DNA of 64,000 nt, taken from Undaria pinnatifida. Its lineage: Eukaryota; Sar; Phaeophyceae; Laminariales; Alariaceae. The stretch's first letter is position 1, and the number at the start of each line of letters is the position of its first letter. Of this stretch, positions 1-11,243 are shown piece after piece. The notes beneath the pieces were generated by a model. The model worked only from the letters and a program-made list of their open reading frames with translations, was not told the origin of the DNA and did no database searches. The DNA is taken from the NCBI GenBank assembly GCA_012845835.1, contig JABAKD010000004.1:6863765-6927764 (forward strand). The letters run 5' to 3'. The position numbers and the translations under genes were made by a program.

Positions 1-47
1 CGAAAACAGGTATAAGGGGGAAAAGATATACCAGTATGTGCAACGAA

Positions 48-411
48 GATCAAGGCTACGGTATTGTAGTATCATGCACCCAATTTTCAATACTACCGGG
101 TATGAGGTATCATATCATATCATATCATATCATATCGTATCATATCATATCATATCATATCATGTATCATATCATATCAAATCATACTCGCGCGAGTGGC
201 TCTGTACCTCACCGACAAAAATACATTCGGCGATTTTTTTGGTTGCAGCGTAGATAACGATCCCTTTTTCGTATTAATATCGAAACAAATATGTTAAAAG
301 CAGCACGGCTGCGGCCGCAAGGAGCAGGGGGGTCACTCGCGCGAGTGTGACACCGAGCCACTAAAGAAAAAGTGTCCTGAAGAGCGTACCCCCCCTACTG
401 TAGCATTGGTC
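48..411 (+). mobile_element. Family A MITE carrying a pentanucleotide satellite
   Basis: The left end reads GATCAAGGCTACGGTA and the right end is its degenerate inverted copy ending GCATTGGTC. Inside are the two A-family landmarks: ACTCGCGCGAGTGGCTCTGT near the left and a CTCGCGCGAG palindrome near the right. An ATATC-type satellite (about 100-180) sits between the left end and the first landmark. Flanks CGAA/GCTA do not match, so the target duplication is lost. No coding capacity. Confidence 0.8.
100..180. repeat. Pentanucleotide satellite (CATAT)n inside element A
   Basis: About 15 units of CATAT with scattered substitutions, embedded in the A copy at 48-411. Open frames across it give Tyr-His-Ile-Ile-Ser repeats, an artefact of the 5-bp period. 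Confidence 0.9.
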
Positions 412-2007
412 GCTACGAAGGTACTTTATGTGAGCAACCCCATGTCTTACTTTGTAAGGCATAAATTCTAAGAAAAACGTGGTTTGTAAACAACAAAAAA
501 AGCAAAGTCCGGACGCTTTTATCATCAACACGCTTAAGAGCTTCGTCAACTTGAAAGAAAATCGGCCTAAACGTGCTTAGCCTATCATATCGTAGCACGC
601 GTTCAACGGAAATATATTTGGCGAAAAAGGGCTAGTCTTACCCGTATCGTGGCATCGAAAAGTACGGTGTAGCCCTCTTACCCAGCCGAAGGATGCCGCC
701 GAAGAAGCTCTTGCCACCTGAAGTAACTGGTTAACCCTCCGCAAGGCTCCTAGGCACGAGGTGCAGCCCTTGGTGTGTTGCTGCTCAGCGGGTATCAGCG
801 GGTGGGTAGGGGTCAGCACGACGACAATACAACAACGGCGATTCAGAAGGGGGCCGCGAACAGGAGGCCCTAACGGCTAGCTTAGTGACCTCAACAGGGG
901 TTTTGGTTATTCTTGAGCCTGCCCTGTTAGAGAAGCTTTAACCCTTCTTCTTGGCCCTTATGAGATATTTTGTGGGTCGCTGCTGGGGCTCCACAAACGC
1001 AAAATGTAGGCTGCATCGATCTACTACGGCAGCAACCACGACGGGTTTCAATTCTGAGACACGCCGTGCACGCGGGCCACGCGAAGTCGTTGTAGCTGGC
1101 CATATCCTCCACCGTGAGCAAGGTACGTGCCAAGATTTTTTCAAGCACATCATTGCGCTGGGCAGATATGTAATCCAATCGCTTTTTCGTTCGATTAAAG
1201 CCCCTGACTCCCCGGAAATATTTCGAGCACAACTCGCGCAGCACGAGGCACTGCTAGCGAGGCCAACCGCGACAGGTACGAGAACAAAAATGTCCACAGA
1301 GACCAAGGCCATATCGTAGGGAGAGCACCCTCATTTTTCCTGCAGTGAGTGGTGTATCCAACGTAATACCTCTCCCCGGCACAGCCTTTTTATGAGGTCT
1401 AATCCTTTCTATGGTGGTGTTACATTTTAATACTGCTCTTCTGCTATAGTGGCTCGCTGCAATATAAAGCAGGTAGCGCGTTTTTTCGATCAAACACACA
1501 TTTTCTGAAATTCGGAGCACCTCGTGACCCGATTTCGTCGGAATTTTTTGTTTTGTCTTGCAAATATTGTTCGTCTTATACCGTACCTAGGCCTTGAACG
1601 TATTGCGCTTTCAGTCCAAATCGACTGTCAAGTGCGGAGTTCATCAAGGGAGACAATCCTCTCAAACACCGACAGAAATACAATGTGCACCGCAAACCCT
1701 AGCATCTCCGTCACTGAGTACTGCGAAAGACGCCTGCTACGATGGAGGTATATAACTTTCCCGCAAACTGTTTCCTGAATGTTCTGGACACCGTAGCCCA
1801 AAGCCTCGTTGAAATATGTTTTTTCGTTGGCACCTTTTATTTTGTGCCTTTTAAACCTGGCCCATGACCTTTTTCAATGGTGTTTTGATATGATTTTACT
1901 GGAATCATTTTTGTTTTTTTCCTTGATAGAGATCAAGTGAGGAGCCCCAGAAAACATTTGGTCAACCTTTGTCTTAGCATGTGTCGGAAAATATCGCATA
2001 CTAATTT
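412..2007. other. No gene recognised; possible LINE endonuclease relic on minus strand
   Basis: Mostly unique-looking sequence. A minus-strand frame at 1244-927 (105 codons) contains RLDYISAQRNDV followed by a Leu/Thr-rich stretch. This resembles the DYI segment near the C-terminus of LINE apurinic endonuclease domains, but the usual SDH motif is not intact (YNDF at that place). I see no partner exons or other domain, so this is a weak suggestion. Confidence 0.2.
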
Positions 2008-2257
2008 GAGTCATCCCACGGTAGGGGTTGCAGTTTTATGATTGCGCCAAAAAGTCCCTGGGCGATTGAGCTCCTCATGTGAGGAACTGCCGCTCAATGA
2101 CGTAATTTCACGAGTTCATGGACCAAGGGGCATAAAAGCTTGGTCGGGTTTTGTGAACGAATGCCTTCGACTTTTCTTTTTCGAGTGAGATATTGAGTTC
2201 CTCATGTATGTGAAAAGCTTAGGGACAGATGCTTCAACCGCTACCGTGGGATGGCTC
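2008..2257 (+). mobile_element. Family C MITE
   Basis: Starts GAGTCATCCCACGGTAG and ends with the inverted form CTACCGTGGGATGGCTC. The interior holds GAGCTCCTCATGTGAGGAAC, a short palindrome typical of the family, and a GCTTGGTCGGGTT block. Flanks ATTT/AATT are nearly identical and suggest a decayed 4-bp target duplication. Confidence 0.8.
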
Positions 2258-2449
2258 AATTAAAGTATTTTTTCCCCACCTTGAACCACCACCGTCACCG
2301 GAGCGCTACCATTCTTTGAACCGGATTGCCCAAACCTAGGTACACCACTGTGCGCAGGACAAGACTCTCGCGCGGACGGCTCTATTCCCCCCGCATAAAC
2401 CGACTTGCACAGATGTTGCCTAGATGTAGAGCGCAATACGCAGCGCAAT

Positions 2450-2715
2450 GTAAAAGTGGTGTTCGGTGTCTATGTCGTCCAACCGAAAGGCACAAAAGCT
2501 GGAGCAATACGGTAGACGTCTAACAACGCCTCACGGCGCTTCGCACTTGTCGCACGCTACATCTGACTAGTCGGTGAAAGCCCGACGTGTTCCGGCGCGG
2601 TGTTCGTCGAAATGCGAGGGTCTACGGTTGTACGACTACGATGCGGCTATATACATTATGCACGGAATGAGTACACCCCTCGACCACCACCATGGAGTTC
2701 GGCGCATGCCGGTAT
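2450..2715 (+). repeat. Dispersed repeat family E, copy 1
   Basis: Shares an ordered set of blocks with 40005-40205 and 55480-55720: CACCTCACGGCGCTTC, a CCCGACGTG block, a GCGAGGGTCTA block and GAGTACACC. No terminal repeats or coding frame recognised. Confidence 0.6.
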
Positions 2716-2975
2716 AGAGGTAGAACGTCTACATGTTAAAGGCTCGTTGGAGGAGCCCTCTCTGGGATCACCCAAATACTGACGTCGAGAAGAATTGAAA
2801 GTGCAACCGGACGAACAACTTTGATATCGTGTCTCGCTTTCGCTTTGGCTAATTCAATGACTGTATCCACCTGCGTTTGTCCCAAGAAGACATAGGCTAT
2901 GCCCGATCCGATCATGTTACTCTATTTCCCTGTTTATACAACAAGAATGGCATTGAAAACAAGAATGTCAGTCGG

Positions 2976-3200
2976 GACCAAGGCTAGGGTATTGTAGTAT
3001 CATACTCTATCATACTCCCTTTTCACCACTGGAATGGTGTCAGTCGCACGAGTGACTCTGTACCTCATGGATGAACAGACTTTAGGCGATATGCTTAGTT
3101 TAGCTTAGCTAAACGTTCCGCTGCGGAGTGATGTCGCACAAACATAGCAGCAGCAAGGCTTAAGGCCGCCGCGAAGGAACGGGTGGGGTCCCTCTCTCGA
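2976..3200 (+). mobile_element. Family A MITE, 3' end missing
   Basis: Begins GACCAAGGCTAGGGTATTG and keeps the left landmark GTCGCACGAGTGACTCTGTA and the interior. It stops where a B element begins at 3201; the A right end was not found on the other side. Confidence 0.65.
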
Positions 3201-3467
3201 GACGCATGCTACGATAGATGGGGCATTTTTCTTCGTATTAAATAGTTTCTGAATGACAGGGCTCCTTAACCCAAAATCTTCGGACAAAAAATGGAAATGC
3301 CATTTTGTTTTGCATGGGTCTCGTTGTGTACCAAGGCCCTTTCAATTTTCATCGGTTAGCAGTTTTTTTTTTCTCCAACAACAGTTTTCGGGAGAGGCCT
3401 TAAGCTAAAGCTCCAAAATTCGAGAGTCTCAGCCAAAAAGGGGTGCACCTCTGCCGTGGCACGCGTC
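3201..3467 (+). mobile_element. Family B MITE
   Basis: Ends are GACGCATGCTACGATAGA and the inverted GCACGCGTC. The internal order is typical: TTTCTGAATGACAGGGCTCC, AACCCAAAATC, the ATCGG block, then GGTGCACCTCTGCCGTGGC. Flanks are TCGA on both sides, a candidate 4-bp target duplication, although TCTCGAGA is itself palindromic so the call is not clean. Confidence 0.8.
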
Positions 3468-4030
3468 TCGAGTGCGTCCGATCCACTTGAAAAACAGAAA
3501 CCCAAAAGTGACCCTGCTAGCGTCGCATTGATCTCTGTTAAGGATTCCTGTCATTCGGACAAAAATTGGACACAAATTTCCAACAACCCGTATCGTAGCA
3601 CGCGGCCTTGATCCACAACACAATGCCATGAATATATTGGTAAAGTACCTCGTAGATGTCAAACAGCTCATCTCGATTGCGTTGACGAGGCGGCATCCCG
3701 CCGTCGCAGCCTTCGCCCCAAGACGGACCGTCCGGGGCGTATGTCGCGATCCATCTTCTCCTGCGGTCACCACGACGCAAAATGGGCATGTATGTCGGGA
3801 ACTACGCATTACTCGCGACATGGTTTGAGCTCTTGACAGGTCGTTTATAGGCAAAATGGAATAGATCTGCCTATTCAGCACTATGTTGCGGCGTAGCTAC
3901 GTTCTCTACAACAGCGGCTTACCTATTGGATACTGTGACCTGGTGGATACTGTGTAATAGAAAATGTACATATCGGGTATCAGTGTCGTGACCGAACTCG
4001 TTCGGTCTCGCGTTGTTTTAATGCGCTCCA
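3468..4030. other. No feature recognised
   Basis: A minus-strand frame of 150 codons (3881-3429) overlaps the B element end and has no recognisable domain. Nothing else is supportable. Confidence 0.4.
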
Positions 4031-4290
4031 GCTCGTGCATGCTGCGATAGAGGTGAGCCATTTTGTTTCTAAGGCCCCTTCACTGGAGTAGCTTCAAATC
4101 TCAAAAACAAACAAACGATTCGGGAGGAATACGTATACTAGACTAAACGTTTTACCCGCGATGAACACATTCCATGGCCTAGCTATACAAACGCAGAATA
4201 CAGTGCAAACAATAACTCAAATCCCGAGGATTTTGGGCTAAGGAGCCCGGTCATTCCGAAACTATTTTGGGTTGCTCTATATATATCAGT
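4031..4290 (-). mobile_element. Family B MITE, degraded, reverse orientation
   Basis: The left end GCATGCTGCGATAGAGGTG, the middle block CCATGGCCTAG and the right block GATTTTGGGCTAAGGAGCCC occur in family order. The terminal repeat at the right is lost. Confidence 0.5.
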
Positions 4291-4687
4291 TTTGTGTGGG
4301 TGATGGTATAGTCTAGAGCTTCGCAAGAGAGGAGCGCTCCGGGGAAAAGAAAGGGTGCCCATATCTCGTTCGGTAATGTTTTTCATCAAGCCTCTACAAC
4401 AGGCCAAAGCATTGCTTGTCAGGTTACGTTTTGGTTTTTTATTTGTCCCGAACTCGGCGGATGGGTGGGGTGTGTAAGGGCCCTTGCATGGTTAGTCTCA
4501 GACCGATTTCCATGGGGCCCTACTGCCACATGCGTTGCGAGTACGGGGTGTTGGATTGGGGGGAGGGGGAGTGCTCGTTATCGTGCATGTCCGCAGTCTT
4601 CAGACCATAGGCCTTTGCAAGCCTTCAATACCGGGACGGAGAACGATGGCTTTTCACTAAGCAAGTAGACATGTTTGTTGAACTAAT

Positions 4688-4954
4688 GATCAAGGCTACG
4701 GTAGGGGGGGTACCCACATTTTCACTGGTGTGCTTCCGCCACTCGCACGAGTAGCTCTGTACCCCACGGATAAAACTTTCTAGGCACTTGTTTTGGCGCA
4801 GCTTAGATCACCTTTGCCTTGCGGATTGATTTCGTCAATGCAAACATGAAGAAAACGTAAGATCGCATAGTAACAAAGGGGTTACTCGCGCGAGTGACCC
4901 CCATTCACTGAAATAAAAGGCCGAAAAGGAGACCCCCCTACCGTAGCCTGGGTC
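4688..4954 (+). mobile_element. Family A MITE with perfect 4-bp target duplication
   Basis: Starts GATCAAGGCTACGGTAGG and ends CCCCTACCGTAGCCTGGGTC. It is flanked by TAAT at 4684-4687 and 4955-4958. Length 267 bp without satellite, close to the 269-bp copies at 38093 and 59726. Carries both landmarks, CTCGCACGAG near the left and CTCGCGCGAG near the right. Confidence 0.92.
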
Positions 4955-5812
4955 TAATCACGAAGCACCGTGAGGTGTTTTCCTGGCAGCATGAAGGGCG
5001 ACCTGCATCCTACTGAGAATCGGAGGTTGCAGTGAAACGCGCATCTTGAAAGTATTATTCTACCCCGCGGACATGTCGACAAACGTGCGTGAACTCAGCG
5101 ACAACTCTCTATTCCCGCCACACCGTCCTAAACGAGGCTTAAATGGAATCAGAAATATGTATCCTTCGATTTTATTCTACGTACCTGCCATCACTTGCGC
5201 AGCACGCCCCGCTTCTTCGGCGGTAAACGACGCACGGGTCCACGATGAGGTACTTTTGTTTTGCAAAGTGTTTTGGCTTGATGGGGCTCTTCAACTGATC
5301 GACCTATCTACACTACCCACTATCTCTGACATTTACTCGTTTTAATCTTAGCCCACATGGCGATTTGCAGTGGTTCGAAAATGGCGCTTCTCCTTCATGA
5401 GCTACTGATAGCTAATGATACACAGTTCATGCCACCCCAGCGATCGGCTCCCTGTCTATCTGAAACACGAGCTTTGCATCACATTTACTCAGTGGCATAG
5501 CACGCTATTCCATTGCCGTGATTCTCTAGCAGCTCCAAAAACACGGAGCACAGAATGGAATGGCCACTCAGGTTAGTGCCCCTGGGGGGCGGGCGGTGAA
5601 ATAAAAGATAGTTTAAATGTGTGACCCGTCCTGCCGGAGCCGTGGCGAGCTCTTCTACTCGGTCAACCGTCACTAACATTTGGTGTGCATTCCGAGCGTA
5701 GCACACGCAGCTGAGGTAACATGGTACCAAGGCAACGCTTAGTTTCAGGGTCATCTTTAAACGGTCCAAACAAAAGCCTTTAGGAAACCGATGCACCTAT
5801 CGGCACAAAGTC
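4955..5812. other. No gene recognised
   Basis: Open frames exist on both strands (5046-5345 plus, 5796-5485 minus) but neither shows a recognisable domain nor convincing splice signals. Confidence 0.4.
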
Positions 5813-5904
5813 GAACCACACGATGGGGGGGCGTACCCCTAGCTTCACTGGGCCGGGTTTTTACCACTCGCACGAGTAACCCCGTACCTCACGTGGACAA
5901 ATAG

Positions 5905-6151
5905 GACGCGTGCTACGATAGAATTGTGCAGCACATATTTTCTGAGGTTCCTCGATTTAGGGGCTTAAGAACTCTCGCCCAGAAACTGATTTGGGGAAAA
6001 ATAAGTCTGCTACCCCGGCTGAAAAATTCCATGGCTTAGGTACACGACGACAATCGTGCAAACAAATGACCTAGCTTGCCGACGATTTTGGGTTACAATA
6101 TAAGAACATATTTCAGACGAAAAGTGCTCTGCCTCTATGGTAGCACTTGCC
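5905..6151 (-). mobile_element. Family B MITE inserted in an A element
   Basis: GACGCGTGCTACGATAGA at the left and CTCTATGGTAGCACTTGCC at the right. The internal order is reversed, with GGGGCTTAAGA, CCATGGCTTAGGTAC and CCGACGATTTTGGGTTA. Flanks ATAG/ATAT differ by one base. Confidence 0.8.
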
Positions 6152-6292
6152 ATATCAGTTGTCATGTCATTTTGGTGATTCCTTCGACGCATAGGTTACC
6201 AACCCATTCATTGCAAATTAACACACATCGCCAAATCTGTGAAGGAACAAGGGAGTCACTTGCGCGAACGATCCCGGGATACACTGAAAGAA

Positions 6293-6833
6293 AATCAAGG
6301 CTACGGTATTATTGTAGTATCGTAACCCCAATTTTCACTACCGGGTCTGAGGTATGATATGATATGATATGATATGATATCATATCATATCATACCATAT
6401 CATATCATATCATATCATATCATATCATATCATATCATATCACATCATATCATATCATATCATATCATATCATATCATATCATATCATATCATATCATAT
6501 CATATCATATCATATCATACCATATCATACCATATCATATCATATCATATCATATCATATCATATCATATCATATCATATCAAATCATATCATATCATAT
6601 CGTACCATACTCGCACGGGTGACTCTGTACCTCAATGACGAAACGACTTTACACGATATTCTTGGCGTAGCGCAGCTAACTATCCGTTTTCGATTCATTA
6701 TCGAGTATGTTACACAGCACGCAAGCCTGTGACCGCAAGGAAGGGGAGAGTCACTCGCACGAGTAACACCGAGCCGCTGAAAAACAGAGTGCCCAAAAGG
6801 GGGTAATCCACCCCCTCTAACGTAGCATTGATC
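6293..6833 (+). mobile_element. Inner family A MITE with long satellite
   Basis: Starts AATCAAGGCTACGGTATTA and ends CGTAGCATTGATC. It is flanked by AGAA at 6289-6292 and 6834-6837, a perfect 4-bp target duplication inside the outer A copy. The extra length over about 270 bp is the satellite at 6353-6602. Confidence 0.9.
6353..6602. repeat. Pentanucleotide satellite with an orientation switch
   Basis: Starts as about five ATGAT units and then flips near 6380 to about 44 CATAT units, making a palindromic junction. Substitutions (CACATC, CATACC) are scattered through the array. Confidence 0.92.
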
Positions 6834-6879
6834 AGAAGAAGACCGCAAAAGTTACCCCCCCCTACACCGCAGCCTCGAC

Positions 6880-7579
6880 TTGCTCCCATTTCACGACGAG
6901 CACCATGTCGCAGCGTACCGTGTTCTGTTTCTTCGTTTAGCTTGCGGTACGTCAGTCGAAAATGTTTTGAAAGTTCGCTTACTTATGGTGGACGATTAGA
7001 GACAAGATCACCCGCGTGTCCTGAATAACCCGACTGAAGAAAGATGTAGGCATCCCTACTACACTTTTACCGCAGTCTTTCGCAATTCAGATGGCCCGTA
7101 AGGCCGAAACACGTTACCCGAACAGTGATTTTAGGCCTGTCGAAGCGCTCATCATGACACATTTTCCTTTGTACTCACATGGAAAGTATCCCCTTGTCGG
7201 CCCCGGTGGGTGTGAACACCGCTCTTGTGTAGTTAGAGCTGCTGTACCCAGCGGAGGCTAAGATTTTTTCCTGCCAAGCGCCGTGCAAACAACAAACTAG
7301 TTTCGTGAACGACAAACGGGGAGCGGTGGGGTCGGATCGTTCCTGCAGCAGTATTCGTAGCGGTTGGAAGCCCGGTTACACCGAACAGGGTGGTCATGGT
7401 TGTTTAGACGCTGTTTCTTCTATATCGGGAATCTGTGTGTGTGTTTGGGCGTCGGCCAGGCCCACCTACGACGCGTGCGGCATCAGCTACGAAAAATAGC
7501 ACTTTTCGGCCTTGAGAATTTTCTTCTGACTTGACGAGGCTCTTAACCTGTTAGTAAAACCGTGAGAGTGTAACATATC
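6880..7579. other. No gene recognised
   Basis: Mixed sequence with short frames on both strands and no recognisable domain, terminal repeat or RNA. Confidence 0.4.
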
Positions 7580-7944
7580 TGCACATGGTACGGTAGCGGT
7601 GCATTTTTTTTTTTTTCTGAGATTCCCGACTTGGGAAAGTTGATTCTTCGAGCACAAAACGTGATTTTGATGAAAATCATGTGCATGTTCCGATAAAATG
7701 AACGCATCTGGCCGAGAAAAAAGAATGAATAACGATTACAAAACAAGAAGCGATATTTAGACGCCATTTTGATGAAAATCATGTGCATATTCCGATCAAT
7801 GATCGCATCTGGCCAAGGAAAAAAAGCGAAAAAACTATGAAACAAGAAGCGTTATGTAGACGATCTTGGGCTAAGGAACCCCCACCCCCCCGCCCCTCCG
7901 AAAACGGTTTTTCCAACAAACCTACCTTTACGGTAGCACGCGTC
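7580..7944 (-). mobile_element. Family B MITE enlarged by an internal tandem duplication
   Basis: The left end is a degraded GGTACGGTAGCGGTGCA and the right end is TTACGGTAGCACGCGTC. The interior contains two 102-bp units (7664-7868) that explain the extra length over a typical B copy. Confidence 0.6.
7664..7868. repeat. Two-unit tandem duplication, period 102 bp
   Basis: ATTTTGATGAAAATCATGTG occurs at 7664 and again at 7766. Each is followed by a similar GCATCTGGCC block and AAACAAGAAGCG. The units have diverged by substitutions and small indels. Confidence 0.8.
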
Positions 7945-8006
7945 TGTGCTCAAAGAAGGCTTGATAGGTGAGGTATTTGATAGAGCTCCTGAAGTCACCA
8001 CCCTCA

Positions 8007-8250
8007 GTTGCGTGCTACGCTAAGGGTGCACCACTTTTTTTTCTGAGGTTTCTAAACTTGGGAGCTCAGGACCTTTCCTGAAAAACTGTTTTTTCGACAA
8101 AGATCAAAGCTGTTACCGGATGAAAAGTCCCATGGCGTAGGTACACACGCAAAAAAATGGCGTGTTTTTCCCGACAATTTGGGGTTAAGGGGCGCCGTCA
8201 TTCACAAAAAAATTCAGGCAAAAAGTGCTATCTCTATCGTAGCACGCGTC
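8007..8250 (-). mobile_element. Family B MITE
   Basis: Left end GTTGCGTGCTACGCTAAGG, right end ATCGTAGCACGCGTC, 244 bp. Flanks CTCA/CTCC differ by one base. Interior in reverse order with CCCATGGCGTAGGTAC. Confidence 0.8.
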
Positions 8251-8631
8251 CTCCTACGAGGCGAAAAGAAATAGAGACAGTGCACATCTACCGTGCGTAG
8301 CATGCGTTTTGCGATCAAAGAAGTCCAACATATGCCCTGGGTCGGTTGGAACTTACCACGCAGAAAATTCCCATTGCAAGAATCCTGGATAATAACGTTC
8401 TCGTTGATGGCGGGATTGATTTGGCCATTCGTGCGCGGGAAACCCGAGAAGCGAAGCGTGCTATGATAGAGGCATCTGTAGTATCACATGGCACTCTAGT
8501 TTTTCCCGACGAATCTTTTTTCTGAAATACGGGACTGTTTGACCCAAACAGAAACCCTCGAAATCTCATCATTGTGTCGGGCCAGCTACACTTTTCTCGC
8601 GTACCCCTAGAATATATGGATATGAGTATTC
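8251..8631. mobile_element. B-family fragments
   Basis: Isolated B termini occur here: ACCGTGCGTAGCATGCGT near 8290 and AGCGTGCTATGATAGAGGC near 8455. No complete element could be assembled. Confidence 0.35.
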
Positions 8632-8867
8632 GACGCGTGCTACGATAGAGGTGAACCACCTTTTTTTCTGAGATGTTCCTCGATTTGGGAGCTCTCCCGA
8701 AACCGGTTTCAAGGAGAGAACCAAAACTGCTACCAGATGGAAAAATCTAATAATGGCCTATTAAAAGGTACACAACGAGAATCATGCGAAAAAACAAAAC
8801 GGTCTATTTCCGACGATTTTTGGTTAAGGAGCCCCGTCATTCTGAAACCATTTCTGGGCGTGAGTCC
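8632..8867 (-). mobile_element. Family B MITE, right end lost
   Basis: Starts GACGCGTGCTACGATAGAGG and proceeds in reverse family order to AAGGAGCCCCGTCATTCTG. It is then cut off by the reverse A copy that follows. Confidence 0.7.
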
Positions 8868-9210
8868 CATATTGGGTCCTTTAGCTCGCAGTGTCTTGGG
8901 GTCACTCGCGCGAGCGACCCCCCTTTTCCCTGAGGTCATAGGCTTTCGTGCTGTTTTAATGTTTCGATATGAATCCTCATTGGGATGGTTATCTACTTTG
9001 CGCCAAACTAATCACCTAACGTGTCTTGGACGGTGAGGTACAGAGTCACTCGTGCGAATATGGTATGATATGATATGATATGATATTATATGATATGATA
9101 TGATATGACATTATATGACATTATATGATATGATATCACATGATATGGTATGATATGATATCTCAGACCAGGTAGTGAGAAAGGAGGGAGTACCCCCTAC
9201 CAAAGCTCTC
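8868..9210 (-). mobile_element. Family A MITE, reverse, with satellite
   Basis: The outer left end is missing. GGTCACTCGCGCGAGCGACC and CGGTGAGGTACAGAGTCACT are the reversed landmarks. The satellite at 9059-9165 lies between the landmark and TCAGACCAGGTAGTGAG, the same internal site as in other satellite-bearing A copies. Confidence 0.75.
9059..9165. repeat. Pentanucleotide satellite (GATAT)n
   Basis: About 20 interrupted ATGAT units within the reverse A copy. Confidence 0.85.
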
Positions 9211-9355
9211 TGTATGAATCCCCAATGTGATGGCTAGCTACGACGCGACACACAGATCACCTAACGAGTTTTTGCCAGAGAGTTATGGAGTCACTCGCGC
9301 GACTGGTCAACAGCCGGTAGTCAAAATTGGTGGTACCCCCGCTGCCGCAGCCTTG
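9211..9355 (-). mobile_element. Family A fragment, reverse
   Basis: The half nearest the original left end: CCAATGTGATGGCTAGCTAC, GGAGTCACTCGCGCGA and the terminal CCGCAGCCTTGATG. It directly follows another A copy. Confidence 0.55.
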
Positions 9356-10689
9356 ATGAAATGTGCTGCCCTTATCGTGGCATGCGTATTTTGGGCTTCC
9401 ATGGCACTCAAACGTTTTTTTCTGAGGTGAACAATAATGCGTTGATTGGGGTATAGAGCCCCGCAACGACGAGGAACCTCTGGAAAAAATGACATGCCTC
9501 TCTGACGCAACATCCTTTCAGGTGGCCACGGGGAACACGTCGTCTCGACCCCGCCTTTTCCTTTGAAATGAAAGACTCCTGTGTACTCTGACAAAGGTCA
9601 CACACGGTTTGGTCAACAATTGTTCGGCAGGAAAATGACCCCCCCCCCCCCCCCCCCCCCGCTGAGAAGCTGCCCCGTACACATCGTTGGAATCAGACCG
9701 GTTGTGGCTATGGAATAATGGCTCATCCGTTATCGTGTTGCATACTTAGCTCGTGGGGCCCCTCATCGGGTTGCACTTCCAACTTTCGCTCAATCACGTC
9801 AACGTTGGTAGCTAAGAGCGTTCGATAATCAACCGTAACCCTCTATCAACGGCAACGTGCATCTGAAGCCGCGACGACGCTGCTGCTTTCTTCCTTCGAG
9901 TGGGAGAGGTCGAACGGCCCATGTCCAAACACGCGCGACTAAGCCGTGGGCTGGAGAGAAGGGGTGAGATGGTTCTGTCACCCCCCACCCCCCCCCTTCC
10001 CCCGATGAACGCTACGGCAGGCTATACCCATTTTTTCCGTGAATCCTCACTTGAGTGAGCTCTACATATCTCACATACTGCCTAACGCCAGGCTAAACGT
10101 TTTGTGTCAGTGCGGTCCGATGAACCATCGCATGTCCTAGGTACGTAACGAAGGGCGGTGCAGCCACAGCGACGATGTTGGACGCGTGCCTACGATGGGG
10201 AAGGCACTTTGGGGTCTACCGATCGACCAGCTACCACACCGAAGACACCACCCAATCAACGTCTTGAGAAAAACACCTATTCGTGCTTCTAATCTTGTAG
10301 TTGTACACCCGGCCTACGAGTCATCCTGCGGTAGCGAGATGCAGCAGCAGAAGGTGCCACGGAGGCTCCTGACACGAGGTATGAGCTCACTTTCTCGCCC
10401 CCGAAACACGCCTTCGGTCTCGAACGCATTCACGAGTTTGCGCTACCCGACAAGACTTCAACAGCCTAATCCTAAGAGAATATATGCCTTGTAAAATTAT
10501 CGAACAAGTCTAACAGGTAGCTCGCTTCACATCAGAAGCCCAACCGGCCAGAAGCCCTTTGCACCAAAACGGTCAACCGCTGCTGGGGGGTGACTCCTGT
10601 GTGCTTGCTCATCGGGGGGGTGGGGGGGGGAGTTGGGGGAGAACGGTAATCGATCGAATCCGAAGGTCCAAAGAGGAACTAATCCTACC
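9356..10689. other. No gene recognised; contains a poly-C tract
   Basis: A run of about 20 C lies at 9641-9660, which is also a likely sequencing weak point. A plus frame at 10186-10494 (102 codons) has no recognised domain. Confidence 0.4.
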
Positions 10690-10956
10690 GACACATGCTA
10701 CGATTTAGTGGTATATCGTTTTTTTTCAGAAATGGTTTCTGAATGACGGGGCTCACGCTTAACCCACAATCGTCCGGAACTAGACTGTTGTTTTCGCATG
10801 ATTCTCGATATGTACCTAGGCCATTGGATTTTGCACACCCGGAAGCTGTTTAAGCTCTCTCCAAACCGGTTTTGGGAGAGGTCTCAAGCTCCCAAGTTGA
10901 GGAGAGTATCTCGGAAAAAACAAAATTGGTGCTACACCTCTATCGCAGCACGAGTC
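10690..10956 (+). mobile_element. Family B MITE
   Basis: Left end GACACATGCTACGATTTAG, right end CTCTATCGCAGCACGAGTC. Interior in forward order with TGGTTTCTGAATGACGGGGC, TGTACCTAGGCCATTGGAT and GGTTTTGGGAGAGGTCTCAA. Confidence 0.82.
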
Positions 10957-11051
10957 ATCCCAAAAGGTAGCCATTGTGCTTTTTTCAACCGAAGCGTTTC
11001 TGGTCGGTTGGGCTGCTGAAATAAGGGACTACCGGTACCTCAGCAGTCTGA

Positions 11052-11223
11052 CAATTTCACGAGCATGTATTAGGCTTAGGACTAGCGAAACACAGGCGTT
11101 CGCCGAATTGCGCGAACGAATACCTTCGAAGCCATGTTTCGGGCGATATTGAGGTATTGAACTCCTCCCCTCATGTTAAGAGCCCAAACCATCGTAGAAT
11201 CTGGTGCACCCACAGCGTGAGAT
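11052..11223 (+). mobile_element. Family C fragment
   Basis: Central and right parts only: ACGAATACCTTCGAAG, a TATTGA block with ACTCC, and AGAATCTGGTGCACCCAC. It precedes a fuller C copy. Confidence 0.5.
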
Positions 11224-11243
11224 CAGATGCCTCGTACATGGAA

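Larger units (their letters stand above)
5813..6879 (+). mobile_element. Outer family A MITE split by two later insertions
   Basis: The left part (5813-5904) holds the A landmark CTCGCACGAGTAACC. The middle (about 6152-6292) holds A interior sequence ending in ACTGAAAG. The right end (6834-6879) ends CCGCAGCCTCGAC. A B element and a second A element separate these parts. Reading across the insertions gives a continuous A order, so this is a three-layer nest. Confidence 0.7.

Noticed and set aside
938-1312. 124-codon minus frame
   Set aside because: It overlaps another minus frame with a better, though weak, LINE-like reading; neither is convincing as a gene.
36-6622. Open frames encoding Tyr-His-Ile-Ile-Ser repeats (36-257, 6374-6622)
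   Set aside because: They are produced by the 5-bp satellite inside A elements, where no frame meets a stop; not genes.
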